Shown: one piece after another, positions 26,781 to 35,570 of the stretch
Numbering within the stretch: the stretch's first letter is position 1
Layout: each line of letters begins with the position of its first letter
From: Candidatus Kuenenia stuttgartensis
Lineage (GTDB): Bacteria; Planctomycetota; Planctomycetia; Planctomycetales; Planctomycetaceae
Length of the DNA stretch: 55,000 bases
Direction of reading: 5' to 3'
NCBI GenBank assembly: GCA_945906725.1
Contig: CAMDRI010000012.1
Location: 1 to 55,000, forward strand
Translations under genes and position numbers: made by a program
Notes under the pieces: model-generated
Database searches by the model: none
What the model saw: only the letters and a program-made list of their open reading frames with translations
What the model was told of the DNA's origin: nothing

Positions 26781-27486
26781 TTGATCGCGAACTCGATGAG
26801 AACTGTGCTCACCATGACTCGTCCGCGACCAGCGAAGAAACCGATCGTCGCCGCATTGGGCGGACTGCTGTTGCTGACTGCGTGGCTCCTGCGAATTGCC
26901 ATTGCCGATGATGCCAAAGCGGTCGCCACTTCGAGATCGCGTGAGACCGACGTCGCCGTCGCCCTGGCTCGGAATTGTTTAGAGTGCCACAACACTTCCG
27001 ATCGCAAAGGCGGGCTAGACCTGACACGACGCGAGAAAGCGTCGATTGGTGGCGACAGCGGCAAGGCTCTGAGTCTCGACGATCGAGACAACAGCCTGCT
27101 ATTGAAGCGGATCGACGCAGGCGAGATGCCGCCGAAGGGACGCGGCAAACTCTCGGCCGACGAGCGCAAGCTGCTGAGCGAGTGGGGCAATGACAGAGCC
27201 ATCTGAGCCACCGACCCGATCGATCCATTTCTCGTCACGAGCGACGGCCGAGCCGGCTACAACTGGTGGTCCCCGCAACCGCTGAAGATCGTCAAACCAT
27301 CTAACCTCGTAACCCGACGCGTCAGCGAGGGCGAACGTCCACAGACTCTCAACCCCCTCGACGCCTTCATCTAGCATCGTCTCGCGAGGGCTGGTCTCAA
27401 GCCGACCGCTGCACTCTCACCCGCCGAGTGACATTCGACCTCATTGGACTGCCGCCAACACCGAAAGAGGACGAGGAGTTCGCGGC
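26781..27486 (+). pseudogene. Broken planctomycete cytochrome/DUF1549 gene
   Basis: The open part (to 27206) encodes a signal anchor and a planctomycete cytochrome domain with NCLECHN and MPPKGRGKLSADE. It ends at TGA 27204-27206, but the same frame continues with family-typical TDPIDPFLVTSDGRAGYNWW to a second stop, TAG at 27372. After a frameshift comes TRRVTFDLIGLPPTPKEDEEF, the signature of DUF1549. A dispersed repeat interrupts it at 27306..27332. So an ancestral cytochrome-DUF1549-DUF1553 gene has acquired two nonsense codons, a repeat insertion and a frameshift, and has lost everything beyond the start of DUF1549. The 141-residue N-terminal piece could still be translated and exported. 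Confidence 0.8.
27306..27332. repeat. Dispersed TAACCCGACGCGTCAGCGAGG repeat, single arm
   Basis: The word CTCGTAACCCGACGCGTCAG, followed by CGAGGG, sits inside the broken cytochrome gene. It shares the ACGCGCCAGCGAG flavour of the palindrome at 19079. I recall it as a common repeat word of planctomycete genomes, which I cannot verify here. Confidence 0.45.
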
Positions 27487-27489
27487 AGC

Positions 27490-27906
27490 ATCCCGAACAA
27501 CCATCGCCACGAGTCCAACAAGATCGACCAGCCGATCGCCGCGCTGATGCGCGCTCTGCGTCAACGCGGGATGCCCGACGACACGCTGGTGATCTTCAAC
27601 ACCGAGTTCGGCCGCACGCCCTATTCCGAAAGTGGGGACGGTAAAGTGGGTGCTGGCCGCGATCACAACCCGGACGCCTTCAGCGTCTGGCTGGCCTGAG
27701 CCGGCCTCAAGCACGGCATCGCTTACGGAGCGTCCGACGACATCGGCTGGAAGGTGGCCGAGCAGCCGATCGATGTCCACGACTTCCACGCCACGATCCT
27801 GCACCTGCTGGGCATCGACCACACGCGGCTGACGTTCTATCACAACGGCATCCAACGCCGGCTGACCAACGTGCATGGCCATGTGCTGACGGACGTGCTG
27901 GCCTGA
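27490..27906 (+). pseudogene. C-terminal remnant of a DUF1501 gene
   Basis: One frame carries the DUF1501 C-terminal blocks in order: NHRHESNKIDQPIAALMRAL, DDTLVIFNTEFGRTPYSE, AGRDHNPDAFSVWLA, then an in-frame TGA at 27697, then AGLKHGIAYGASDD, HDFHATILHLLGIDHTRL, and VHGHVLTDVLA with a natural stop. The TGA replaces a residue that is normally Gly. The N-terminal two thirds are missing: the sequence joins directly onto the DUF1549 fragment. The original cassette (DUF1549/1553 followed by DUF1501) has therefore suffered one internal deletion of probably more than 2 kb. Confidence 0.85.
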
Positions 27907-27970
27907 CAAAACTGTTCGGGTGGCGAGCGGGCTTCACAGAGTTGCCGAAATCTGTCAGACCACGAGCATC

Positions 27971-28696
27971 ATGAGTTACCACGTCACGGGCCTGATCTGT
28001 TCCGCAATCTTTCTGTTAACCATCGGCGGGCTGTGGTTGCAGTTGGGCTTGGTCTGGCAGCGGAATCAATCCGCCGACGCGAGTGAAACTCACGAGCGAC
28101 CGACGGCCGTGTTGTCGGTCAATCAATTCGTCAGCAGCTTTCTGGCGTTCTTTTCGTTCTTCCTGTACGGCGCGTGCCTGGAGCGATTCAACCATTATCT
28201 CGTCTGGCCTCGTCTAGCCGCGTCGCTGCTCACGTTGGCTGTGCTGTTTGAGATCGTGCGGGATCGACGCGACCGCGTGGCGACGTTCGCGTTCGCTGCC
28301 TGTGCGGCGTTGCTGGCCGGAGCACCGCTTGGTCTAGTCACGATTCCTGGCGCGGCCGAGTGGGGACGTACTGTTTCGCAAACTCTGATCGTCATCGTCA
28401 CGGTGATCTTGGCCCAGGGGTATCTGCATCAGGTGTTGATGATTCGCCAAACGGGCCGAACCGGCGGCGTGTCGGCGCGGCTGCATCAGTTCTTCTTTTG
28501 GAAGGATCTCTCGACGATCACGTTCGCGCTCTCGATGGGGACGAGCACCGGCTGGCCGCTGATGTTACTGTCGTCGGTCAGTGCCACGACCAAGCTCGTC
28601 ACGCTCTGGCATTTCCGCTGGGTACGGCTGAGTCCCATTGCGAGCCAGCGGCGAGACATAACGGTCGGCGCGCCGACGGAAACGCTCGCCAATTGA
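27971..28696 (+). CDS. Multi-pass membrane protein of unknown function
   Basis: A 241-residue protein with about six or seven hydrophobic segments (near 6-26, 50-72, 80-98, 105-123, 134-158, 185-205). I do not recognise the family. Short regularly spaced helices and a conserved-looking WKDLSTITFALSMG are compatible with a small transporter of the PQ-loop/SWEET size class, but no PQ motif is visible. The start at ATG 27971 avoids 17 residues read from intergenic sequence. It lies directly behind the decayed DUF1501 cassette and ahead of transposase scraps, yet its own frame is intact. Confidence 0.7.
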   Translation: MSYHVTGLICSAIFLLTIGGLWLQLGLVWQRNQSADASETHERPTAVLSVNQFVSSFLAFFSFFLYGACLERFNHYLVWPRLAASLLTLAVLFEIVRDRRDRVATFAFAACAALLAGAPLGLVTIPGAAEWGRTVSQTLIVIVTVILAQGYLHQVLMIRQTGRTGGVSARLHQFFFWKDLSTITFALSMGTSTGWPLMLLSSVSATTKLVTLWHFRWVRLSPIASQRRDITVGAPTETLAN

Positions 28697-28901
28697 CGCA
28701 TCCGCCAGCCTCACCCGCGTCTGCGAAGTCGCCCGCTCCCTTGGGTTGAAGGTGAAGCTCGAGGCGACCGTCGCGTAACGGCACCATTTTATCAGCCCGC
28801 ATTTCCCAGATGACTTCCCTCGCCTTGGCATGCGATTTGCGCCACACACCTGAAAAACAGGGGTTTGCTGCCAAGATGTGTCAAGCGGAGAGGAAAGCCC
28901 G
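28697..28901. other. Gap before the transposase remnant
   Basis: No gene is supported. A short inverted CCTG-AAAAA-CAGG lies near 28851..28863, about 40 bp ahead of the transposase start, and could be part of an insertion-sequence end. The minus-strand open frame here has some coding-like stretches (MVPLRDGRLELHLQPKGAG) but no family match that I know. Confidence 0.35.
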
Positions 28902-29166
28902 ATGGGTGACGCGAAGAACGAGGATTTGCGGGTCGGTTTTGACAGACGCTTGAAGCTGAAGTTCTTGGGTAGTCAGATCACGACCGACGCCGGACTGCTG
29001 GCCTATGCTGCCTCCCGGCGTTCGTCTGGTGGCCTCTTGCCTCGATGGCGTGATAGTGAGCCTCGAACCCCGCGTTCTCAAACGCCGCCGCCACGGCTAC
29101 AAGCTCATGCAACAACCTCGCTCCGTACTCAAAGCACAACTCCAAAATGCTAACAGCAAAACATGA
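28902..29166 (+). mobile_element. Two joined transposase fragments (IS1380-like N-terminus, second transposase C-terminus)
   Basis: From ATG 28902 the frame reads GFDRRLKLKFLGSQITTDAG followed by LLAYA, the N-terminal signature of IS1380-family transposases. It breaks near 29010. From there another frame reads LEPRVLKRRRHGYKLMQQPR and VLKAQLQ before a stop at 29164, which looks like the basic C-terminus of an IS4-type transposase. Neither fragment could be active. An AGGAAA site precedes the first ATG, so a short peptide might still be made. Confidence 0.6.
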
Positions 29167-29212
29167 CTCAGCTTAGAATTGCGACAGTGCCATTCGTTCC
29201 TGTCACCTTTTC

Positions 29213-29392
29213 TCACTCCGGCTGGAAACCCTCCTCCATCGGCAATAGAACCTCGTTGCCCCGATTCAATTGCTTCCGATTAATCGTCGTGCCGAACAGG
29301 GTTGGTCCGGCCCCCTTTGCCCCTGCGCCCTGCAGAGCCGTCGTCACGTCGAAGACTTTACCGTTTGCCGACATCGACTCCACAATCACCGA
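29213..29392 (-). pseudogene. Possible C-terminal gene fragment
   Basis: The minus strand encodes SANGKVFDVTTALQGAGAKG and then AGPTLFGTTINRKQLNRGNE plus VLLPMEEGFQPE before a stop. The composition looks coding, unlike the Arg-rich stretch before it. I do not recognise the protein, and no start is visible, so it would be a remnant. Low confidence. Confidence 0.25.
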
Positions 29393-29497
29393 CCGCAGCC
29401 GGGGCCTCGGTCGTTCCCTGGGGAGCGTCCGCGAATTGGGCCGACGCCTCCTCAAGCTTGCACGCCAGCAACCGTGAACCAACGAGAGATATTCACC

Positions 29498-31027
29498 ATG
29501 CGCATGACCTTGACGATTGCCAGCCTGTTAGCCGGCCTGACCACGGCGGCACTTGGTCAGGTCTCTCCGGCATTCACGCTGCGTCCGAATGCACTCGTCA
29601 CAAGTGGCGGAACATTGCCCGCCTACTCGACACCGGCGGGGTTGGTGGCCTATCGCACGGAATCCGATCGAGTCATAGCCAACTCGACACAGGGCGTGCT
29701 TTGGCGAGCGACCGTCGCGGGGGGCGTCGCGATCAACGGTCTCAGCGGAGGACTGGATGTCAACGCGGACGGTTTTCCCGAAGTCATCGTGGCTCAAACG
29801 GGATTGGGGCCGAACACGATGTGCAATGCCGCGTCCGTCGATCAATCGCAAGTCTCGATCCTCGACGGGAAAAAGGGAAAGCTGCTCTACGCTGTGAAGT
29901 TGCCGAATTGCGCCGTGTACACGCCCGGCCCGTTTGAGTATCAACAATGGTATGTCGGTTCGGTCTTGTTCGGGGCGGGCAACGAGGTCTATATGGCCCG
30001 ACAATATGAGAGTCAAGGTTGGGCGATGGAATTCGTTGGCGGCAAATTCCAAAGCACCGGCACCTCCGTATTCCCTTCGACGGAGGCGTATGGCGGCGCC
30101 TATCGGAACGCGGCGACGCTGTATCACGGCCATCCAGAATTCGTCGGCAGTCACGCCGCGAATGGGCTGATCGTCACCGTCGGCGGACAAGCGCGTGTGC
30201 TGTTCTTCACCTCCGGCCGAGTCGTGCAATTTGCACTCGACAACGTCACGCCCCTTCCGCTCGTGAGCGACACGCCGTTCCTCTCACATCAATCGAAACA
30301 GGATGACTACGACGACGCGGTCGCACCTCCCTGCTTCGATGGTTGTCGCAACTATGGCACGGTGGTGTGCGTGACCGTCGGCGGGAGGCAGAAGATCATT
30401 CTGATCGGCGGCACCACCGCTGATACCTTGGCAACGGATGCCCGTGTCGGCACGAAGTCCACGGATGTGTGGGGCGGTTTGGCTCGCCACGTCAACGTCT
30501 ACGATCCGAGGTCGGGAGTGATGGAAACCAGCCGTTACCATAGCTATGCCTACGATCCGTCGCAGTCGAAGATGCATCAATACGGAGGGCGAGTCGTTGC
30601 TCCAGCGCATCCCATCGCCACCGTTGGAGGCAAAACGTTTCTCTTCTACAACGTCTATGGGCAAGTGGATGGAAATCATGACGCGACACCTGAGGATCAA
30701 TGGTATGTGTCGGTGAACGAAGTCCTCGCGAATGGGACGCTGGTGGAAAAACGCGTTCCCGACACGTTTGTCTGGGATCTGGTTCGCGATTCATCGGGTT
30801 CACCGATCCTCGTCGGTACGAAGACCAGTGGTTACTGGCCACAAAAAGATGCCGGGGCATTTGTCACGCGATTGGGATTCAGTTCTGGAGAGGGCACGAT
30901 CACTTGGAAGTCATCTCAGACGGGACTCCCACTCATGGCTCCATCGTTTCGTGAGAAAGAAATTTCCTCGAGCTTGGGATACCTGATGTCGGTGCTCGTG
31001 ACTCAGAACGGTGTCGAAACGAAATAG
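29498..31027 (+). CDS. Secreted protein of unknown function with FG-GAP-like motif
   Basis: A 509-residue exported protein; the signal peptide MRMTLTIASLLAGLTTAALG has a clean cleavage site. The mature chain is rich in beta strands, and DVNADGFPEVIVAQ matches the calcium-binding DxNxDGxxD loop of FG-GAP/VCBS repeats. Blocks such as VSILDGKKGKLLYAV and VTVGGQARVLFFTSGRVVQF suggest a beta-propeller. Three cysteines occur in FDGCRNYGTVVC and MCNAAS. I do not recognise a named family. The start is the ATG preceding the signal peptide; the frame upstream of it is non-coding in character. The next gene is co-directional after 113 bp. Confidence 0.7.
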   Translation: MRMTLTIASLLAGLTTAALGQVSPAFTLRPNALVTSGGTLPAYSTPAGLVAYRTESDRVIANSTQGVLWRATVAGGVAINGLSGGLDVNADGFPEVIVAQTGLGPNTMCNAASVDQSQVSILDGKKGKLLYAVKLPNCAVYTPGPFEYQQWYVGSVLFGAGNEVYMARQYESQGWAMEFVGGKFQSTGTSVFPSTEAYGGAYRNAATLYHGHPEFVGSHAANGLIVTVGGQARVLFFTSGRVVQFALDNVTPLPLVSDTPFLSHQSKQDDYDDAVAPPCFDGCRNYGTVVCVTVGGRQKIILIGGTTADTLATDARVGTKSTDVWGGLARHVNVYDPRSGVMETSRYHSYAYDPSQSKMHQYGGRVVAPAHPIATVGGKTFLFYNVYGQVDGNHDATPEDQWYVSVNEVLANGTLVEKRVPDTFVWDLVRDSSGSPILVGTKTSGYWPQKDAGAFVTRLGFSSGEGTITWKSSQTGLPLMAPSFREKEISSSLGYLMSVLVTQNGVETK

Positions 31028-31140
31028 GAAAGGCGAAAAGGTGTCCAGGCGACAAGCGAAAAGAAAGAGTGTCAGAATCGTTCCAGCCACCGTTCTTTCC
31101 ACGCGAAGTCGCTGCACGAATCGGGGAGCAAGTTCCAACC

Positions 31141-32190
31141 ATGACAGCCTCACGTCTTCTGTTCACGTTCTTCGTCCTCGCGTCGCCGGCAGCGGCAGAA
31201 CCGATCCGCTTCAGCGTCACCGAGACCGCTGGCCTGCGACGATTCGGCTATCCAGTCACGGTTTCGCTGGAGAGTGACCGGGGAGCGATTGAAGGCATCG
31301 AGCAGGCTCGGCTGATCGACGCCGCCGGAGCGGAATTGCCCGCGCAGTTCACCGCGATGTCGAAATGGCCGGACGGCAGTGTGCGCAGCCTCGACGTCGA
31401 TTTCGCGACGAGTCCCGCGCCGCTGGAGACGCAAGCCTATTGCGTGGAGACAGGAGTCCGTCCGACGCAGCCGGTATACAAGGGTTTGTCGGTGACCGAA
31501 ACGCCTGACGAGATCATTGTGGCCTCATCGGCCATCAAGCATCGCATCCGCCGCGACGGGAAGCCGCTGCTGACCTCCATCGCGTTCGGAACAAACGAAT
31601 TCATCGGCGCGAGCGGCATCACCACGACGCTCGCCCCCGGCCCGGTCGAAGTGCTCAAACGCGGTCCATTCAATGTGACGCTGAAACTCGGCGATGTGCG
31701 GCTGGAATACGTCAGCACGAAGTCGTGGGTGAAGATCACGCAGCGCGCCGGATCAGCGACCGACCTCGCTGTGGACGCTCACTTCGCGCTCACGAAACTT
31801 CCGCTGCTATGGGACTTCGGCGTGAATAGCTGGCTGTATGGAACTCTCGCCCAGCCAAACCAATCAGTTTCGTTGCGCGTTGGCGCGGCCGGCTGGCAGG
31901 TCTTCACGGCCCGCGGAACAGCGGTGCCGTCTCTCTACGCCGGCGGAAAGGATTGCGAAGGTTGGGGCCATCTCGCCGATAACGACCGCGTTGCAGCGTT
32001 CGGGATGATGGCATGCGGCGCCGACGGAGAACCGCGCATCGATCTCAGCGCCGATGGCCGCGTGCGCATCGCCGCGAAACGCGAGGAGCTTACGGTCTAT
32101 TTCCACGTCGTCGGCCAGCCAGTCCCGGTGACAGCGGTAACGAGTCCCCCGGCGATGCTCTCGCCTCTGTTCGCGAAGCCCACGCGCTGA
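31141..32190 (+). CDS. Secreted beta-rich protein, possibly RIFT-barrel/YetA-like
   Basis: A 349-residue exported protein with a short signal peptide ending SPAAA. The opening FSVTETAGLRRFGYPVTVSL and the segment AQFTAMSKWPDGSVRSLDVD resemble the N-terminal RIFT-barrel domain of PcRGLX/YetA-like polysaccharide-lyase-related proteins, in which a ligand-facing W-PDGSV turn is conserved. The rest is strand-rich, with no catalytic motif that I can name, and it is shorter than full-length members of that family. A role in handling plant or algal polysaccharide is therefore only a possibility. The start at ATG 31141 is set by the signal peptide. Confidence 0.6.
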   Translation: MTASRLLFTFFVLASPAAAEPIRFSVTETAGLRRFGYPVTVSLESDRGAIEGIEQARLIDAAGAELPAQFTAMSKWPDGSVRSLDVDFATSPAPLETQAYCVETGVRPTQPVYKGLSVTETPDEIIVASSAIKHRIRRDGKPLLTSIAFGTNEFIGASGITTTLAPGPVEVLKRGPFNVTLKLGDVRLEYVSTKSWVKITQRAGSATDLAVDAHFALTKLPLLWDFGVNSWLYGTLAQPNQSVSLRVGAAGWQVFTARGTAVPSLYAGGKDCEGWGHLADNDRVAAFGMMACGADGEPRIDLSADGRVRIAAKREELTVYFHVVGQPVPVTAVTSPPAMLSPLFAKPTR

Positions 32191-32996
32191 CCCAAGCCGC
32201 AGCTGGCGACTCAACGCCAAAAGGATCCGGTGGCCGCAGGCCGATGAGGCTGCGACCAGACAGAGGAAAAGGTGTCAGGAACGGATTGAGGCGCGTTTGA
32301 TAGTTTCCGGTCATCATGGGACGAGCCAATCATCATACTTCCATGCTCCAGCGGCGGAGCTTGGAGCATTTCAGTCGCATAGCGTCGGTTCGTTATCGAC
32401 CGTCGTTCGCTTGAAACTTCTGGCAAGTGCAAGGTGACCTACGATGGACATCATCCCTGACAAACGAGAACTCGTTCGGTTTGTTGAGATGGCGAATGAC
32501 GGAAAAATTTGCCTGCCGACTTTTTTAACGTGACTTGGTTTGGCCACGGGACCAAGTCGGCGACTTGGTGCGATCTGTCTTGAGACAGTATTTCGTCGGC
32601 TCCCTCTTGCTGCTTCGATGCGATCCTCAGAATCCTCCGTTCGCTCCTGAGTTCTTGCGTGGAACAAATCCGGATGCGAGAGAAGCCCGCCGTCACCAAT
32701 GAGAGGATCAAGGACAAGGCTCCCATTGATTACCTGGTTGACGCGAAGGTATCTCCGACAGGGCCAGATGAATCGCTGCTGTGTCCTCATTTTATCGATT
32801 GGCAAGTAAAGACGATCATAGAGGCGACGCACGAAGAAATGTCGACACGGAAGCGATAGATGCCTATGAATCATTTCGGAACGCACGCGAATCCCTAATT
32901 GTTTCTGAGATTCGTCGAGTATGCAGAATTGTTCGATGAAGCGACTCGACGAGAGCGTCGCACCTCCCGGAATCAAATTTGTCGGAGAGTCTTTCC
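32191..32996. other. 800-bp stretch with only coding scraps
   Basis: Nothing intact. Near 32268 an AAAAGGTGTCAGGAAC word occurs; a close reverse complement (GTTCCTGTCACCTTTTC) lies near 29200. Two short plus frames look partly coding: 32444..32533, with ELVRFVEMANDGKICLPTF and an immediate stop, vaguely like the start of a DUF262 domain; and 32659..32859, with KAPIDYLVDAKVSPTGPDES. They are too short to assign. The long minus-strand frame covering the region has no coding character. Confidence 0.4.
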
Positions 32997-33280
32997 ATGA
33001 ACCGTCTCCGCACAACAAATCAGAACAGATCGTTGGTCGTTGTCGTTGGCATGTTGCTGATTCTTCCAATGAGAGACGCGATTGAGTGAGTCGACAAAGA
33101 CGGCGTGACGGACTCCACGATCCAGCCGTGGCTCAAGCCGCAGGAGTGGCGGAGGGACAGGAAGACGCCGGCTCTGATGTTGTGGGGAGTAGGAACGCTT
33201 CGACGATCTGCCTATTCTTGCTCCGCACGTCATCTAGTAAGACCGGGATTTTTGGATCCGCCTGCGGCGGACTCTGGCTC
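32997..33280 (+). pseudogene. Broken secreted protein (glycosidase-like N-terminus)
   Basis: ATG 32997 starts a convincing signal peptide (NRSLVVVVGMLLILPM) that ends in TGA at 33087-33089. The same frame continues VDKDGVTDSTIQPWLKPQEW and RRDRKTPALMLWG. One base out of frame, it then becomes ERFDDLPILAPHVI. The combined order (PWLKPQ-W-RD, then G-FDD--I-AP-V) is what I associate with planctomycete secreted proteins related to five-bladed glycoside hydrolases. One nonsense codon, one frameshift and a downstream truncation make it a pseudogene. The family assignment is from memory and tentative. Confidence 0.6.
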
Positions 33281-33317
33281 GAAGCGGTGCGTGGAGACGG
33301 GGACGTGCTAGAGGTGG

Positions 33318-33440
33318 GAAATGACGAATTCCAAAATGCCCGATGACGAAAAGCCGTGTCGACAATTGGATGCTTGACCCAACACCATTTCGTGCTTCGG
33401 TATTCTTTCGTCATTGAAGACTTCGTCATTCGTCATTCCC
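33318..33440. repeat. Second copy of the GTCATTC dispersed inverted repeat
   Basis: The left arm is AATGACGAATTCCAAAATGC with CGATGACGAAAAG. The right arm is CTTTCGTCATTGAAGACTTC followed by GTCATTCGTCATTCCCC. It ends about 20 bp ahead of the SelA-like gene's ATG, so its right arm lies in that gene's leader region, as the copy at 16030 does for the second lipoprotein. Confidence 0.7.
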
Positions 33441-33459
33441 CTAAAACGGAGCGCTCACG

Positions 33460-34689
33460 ATGAAACCGACACAGCCAACAAATCTGTCGAGACGCGAAGT
33501 ACTCGCATCCGGTGCCGGCGGTCTGATGGGAGGAATACTCTTATCGGGAGCGACACACGGAGCGGAGACGCCATCGACCGTCGACGTTTACCGAGCACTC
33601 GGCGTCAAGCCGATCATCAACGCGGCCGGCTCAATCACGACGCTCGGCGGGTCGATCATGCCGCCGGAAGTGCTGGCGGCTTGGAACGCGGCAGCGCAGA
33701 GTTTTGTGCCGCTGATTGAACTGCAAGACCGAGTGGGCGAACGGATCGCGAAGTTGCTCGGCGTGGAAGCGGCGCTCGTGACGACCGGCGCGGCTGGCGG
33801 AATTCTGGTGGGTACCGCCGCCGTGTTGACGTATCGCGACCACAGCATGGTGAGTCGGTTACCGTTGCCGCCGGAGATGGGCCTCGAAGTGATCCGGCAG
33901 AAGTCACATCGCGAATGCTACGACAATCTCGTTACGGCTTGCGGAGTCAAGCTGGTCGATGTCGAGACGCGAGAAGACTTGGAACTGGCAATCAATTCGC
34001 GGACGGCGATGATGTATTCGTACAACGTCTATGAAGAGGCCGGCCGAATCAAACGAGACGAGTGGGTCGCGGTCGCTCGAAAGCATGGTATTCCGACGTT
34101 GCTCGACGCGGCTGCCGATGTGCCGCCAGTCGACGCGCTGTGGAAATACAACCGCATGGGGTTTGACCTCGTCATCGTCAGCGGCGGGAAAGGCCTGCGT
34201 GGACCGCAGAGCGCCGGCCTACTACTCGGTCGCAAAGACTTGATCGAAGCAGCCAAGCTCAACACGTCTCCTCGTTGCGGCAACATCGGTCGCGGCCTGA
34301 AGGTCAGCAAGGAAGAGATGGTCGCGATGTGCGCGGCGGTCGAGCACTTTCTGAAACTGGACCACGACGCGGAATGGCGCGAATGGGAGCGGCGGATCGC
34401 GGTGATCAGCGACGCGATCAAAGACATCCCCACGGTCTCGACCAAGCTGATTGTTCCGCCGATTGCCAACCACGTCCCGCACCTGTTGATTCTGTGGGAC
34501 GAAGCCCGATTAAAAATCACTCGCGAGCAACTCAAACAGCGGTTAGCCGACGGCGATACGCCAATCGCGACTGCTCGCGTTCATGGCACCGGTGACGAAG
34601 GTTTCTTGATCTCGGTCTTCATGCTGCAACCCGGGGAAGAGCGGACTGTCGCACAGCGGATTCGAGAACTCCTGGGGCGATCCGGTTGA
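33460..34689 (+). CDS. Tat-exported SelA/DgaE-like PLP-dependent enzyme
   Basis: A 409-residue fold-type I PLP protein related to L-seryl-tRNA(Sec) selenium transferase and D-glucosaminate-6-phosphate ammonia-lyase. YRALGVKPIINAAGSITTLG is the family's opening and GVEAALVTTGAAGGILVGTA binds the PLP phosphate. LLDAAADVPP holds the PLP-ring Asp, and VSGGKGLRGPQSAG places the Schiff-base Lys at 244. Unusually, it carries a twin-arginine leader (LSRREVLASGAGGLMGG), so it should be exported folded with its cofactor. It lacks the tRNA-binding N-terminal domain of true SelA. Likely reaction: beta-elimination from an amino sugar acid or similar. It converges on the nitrilase gene with a 12-bp gap. 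Confidence 0.85.
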   Translation: MKPTQPTNLSRREVLASGAGGLMGGILLSGATHGAETPSTVDVYRALGVKPIINAAGSITTLGGSIMPPEVLAAWNAAAQSFVPLIELQDRVGERIAKLLGVEAALVTTGAAGGILVGTAAVLTYRDHSMVSRLPLPPEMGLEVIRQKSHRECYDNLVTACGVKLVDVETREDLELAINSRTAMMYSYNVYEEAGRIKRDEWVAVARKHGIPTLLDAAADVPPVDALWKYNRMGFDLVIVSGGKGLRGPQSAGLLLGRKDLIEAAKLNTSPRCGNIGRGLKVSKEEMVAMCAAVEHFLKLDHDAEWREWERRIAVISDAIKDIPTVSTKLIVPPIANHVPHLLILWDEARLKITREQLKQRLADGDTPIATARVHGTGDEGFLISVFMLQPGEERTVAQRIRELLGRSG

Positions 34690-34701
34690 AAGTCGGACAA
34701 T

Positions 34702-35556
34702 TCAGCGACTCCGAGAGCGTTGCGGATCCTGAAACTCTGCGGGTGCGACCGTGTCGGCGAAGAGCACTTTGGCACAGCCGTCGGTGTCGAACTTGAACAT
34801 GGCTTGCGTGGCGAGATCGATGTCGATGTCGGCGACGAGCAATTCTTCTCGCTTCAATCCGGCTTGAGCGTGAATGCGTCCATCCGGCGCGACGATCATC
34901 GAACTGCAATTTTGGTGCTGTTCGTGGGCCATATTGCATGATGCGAACCAGACAGTGTTTTCGGCGGCGCGAGTCACGATCATCGAATGATGAATCGGGA
35001 TCTTCCAATCGTTCGGCCGGGTCGTGTTGTTCTGCGGCTGAAAAATGAGCTGAGCTCCTTGCCGCACGCACTCTCGCGTCGTGTCGGCAAATCGAAAACC
35101 CTCGAAGCAGATCACGACACCGACACACACGCCCCACAGGTCGAATGTCTCGAACGACTTCCCCGGCGAGTAGGCGATGGCGTCCAGCGGCGTCAGCCGA
35201 TTCTTGTGATGAACGCCGAGAATGTCACCGTTCGGTGCGATGACCAATGCCGAGTTATACGGCTTTCCGGCCGCATTCGATTCCAGCGGCGTCTCGGTAC
35301 CCAGGATGCAGGCAATGTTCAACTCACGACACCGGCGCGCGATTCGGCGATGCAACTCGTCGAGTCTCTGCGGTTCAACAGGGGTGTCGGGCCGAGCGAT
35401 GTCCACGCGATAGCCGACAGTCTGAGTCTCTGGAAAGCAGCCGATCTGCGCCCGTTGCGCCGCGGCTTCTTCGAGGAAGCGGAAGATGTTGCATGAGTTC
35501 GTCTCGAATTCGTCCGTCTGCCGGCACTGTGCCAGTGCGATTCGCAGAGTGGTCAT
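34702..35556 (-). CDS. Carbon-nitrogen hydrolase (nitrilase superfamily)
   Basis: A 284-residue member of the nitrilase superfamily. The catalytic triad is complete: Glu43 in CFPETQTVGY, Lys118 in VHHKNRLTPLD and Cys150 in VVICFEGFRFAD. It therefore hydrolyses an amide, carbamoyl or nitrile bond; the branch cannot be resolved by eye. Length and lack of leader fit a cytoplasmic enzyme. It lies 61 bp behind the NagA-like gene on the same strand, with a palindrome between. Confidence 0.85.
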   Translation of the reverse strand: MTTLRIALAQCRQTDEFETNSCNIFRFLEEAAAQRAQIGCFPETQTVGYRVDIARPDTPVEPQRLDELHRRIARRCRELNIACILGTETPLESNAAGKPYNSALVIAPNGDILGVHHKNRLTPLDAIAYSPGKSFETFDLWGVCVGVVICFEGFRFADTTRECVRQGAQLIFQPQNNTTRPNDWKIPIHHSMIVTRAAENTVWFASCNMAHEQHQNCSSMIVAPDGRIHAQAGLKREELLVADIDIDLATQAMFKFDTDGCAKVLFADTVAPAEFQDPQRSRSR

Positions 35557-35570
35557 GGTACGACTCCCGG

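Noticed and set aside
27204..27699. TGA codons at 27204 and 27697 as selenocysteine
   Set aside because: They fall in positions normally occupied by non-Cys residues, and the frames carry further stops, a frameshift and a deletion.
32371..33069. Long minus-strand open frame of 232 codons
   Set aside because: Arg/Ser-rich with no family motif; the plus strand has more coherent, though broken, coding remnants in the same region.
33460..34689. SelA homology as proof of selenocysteine machinery in this locus
   Set aside because: The protein is Tat-exported and lacks the tRNA-binding N-terminal part; it belongs to the DgaE-like side branch and does not support Sec synthesis.
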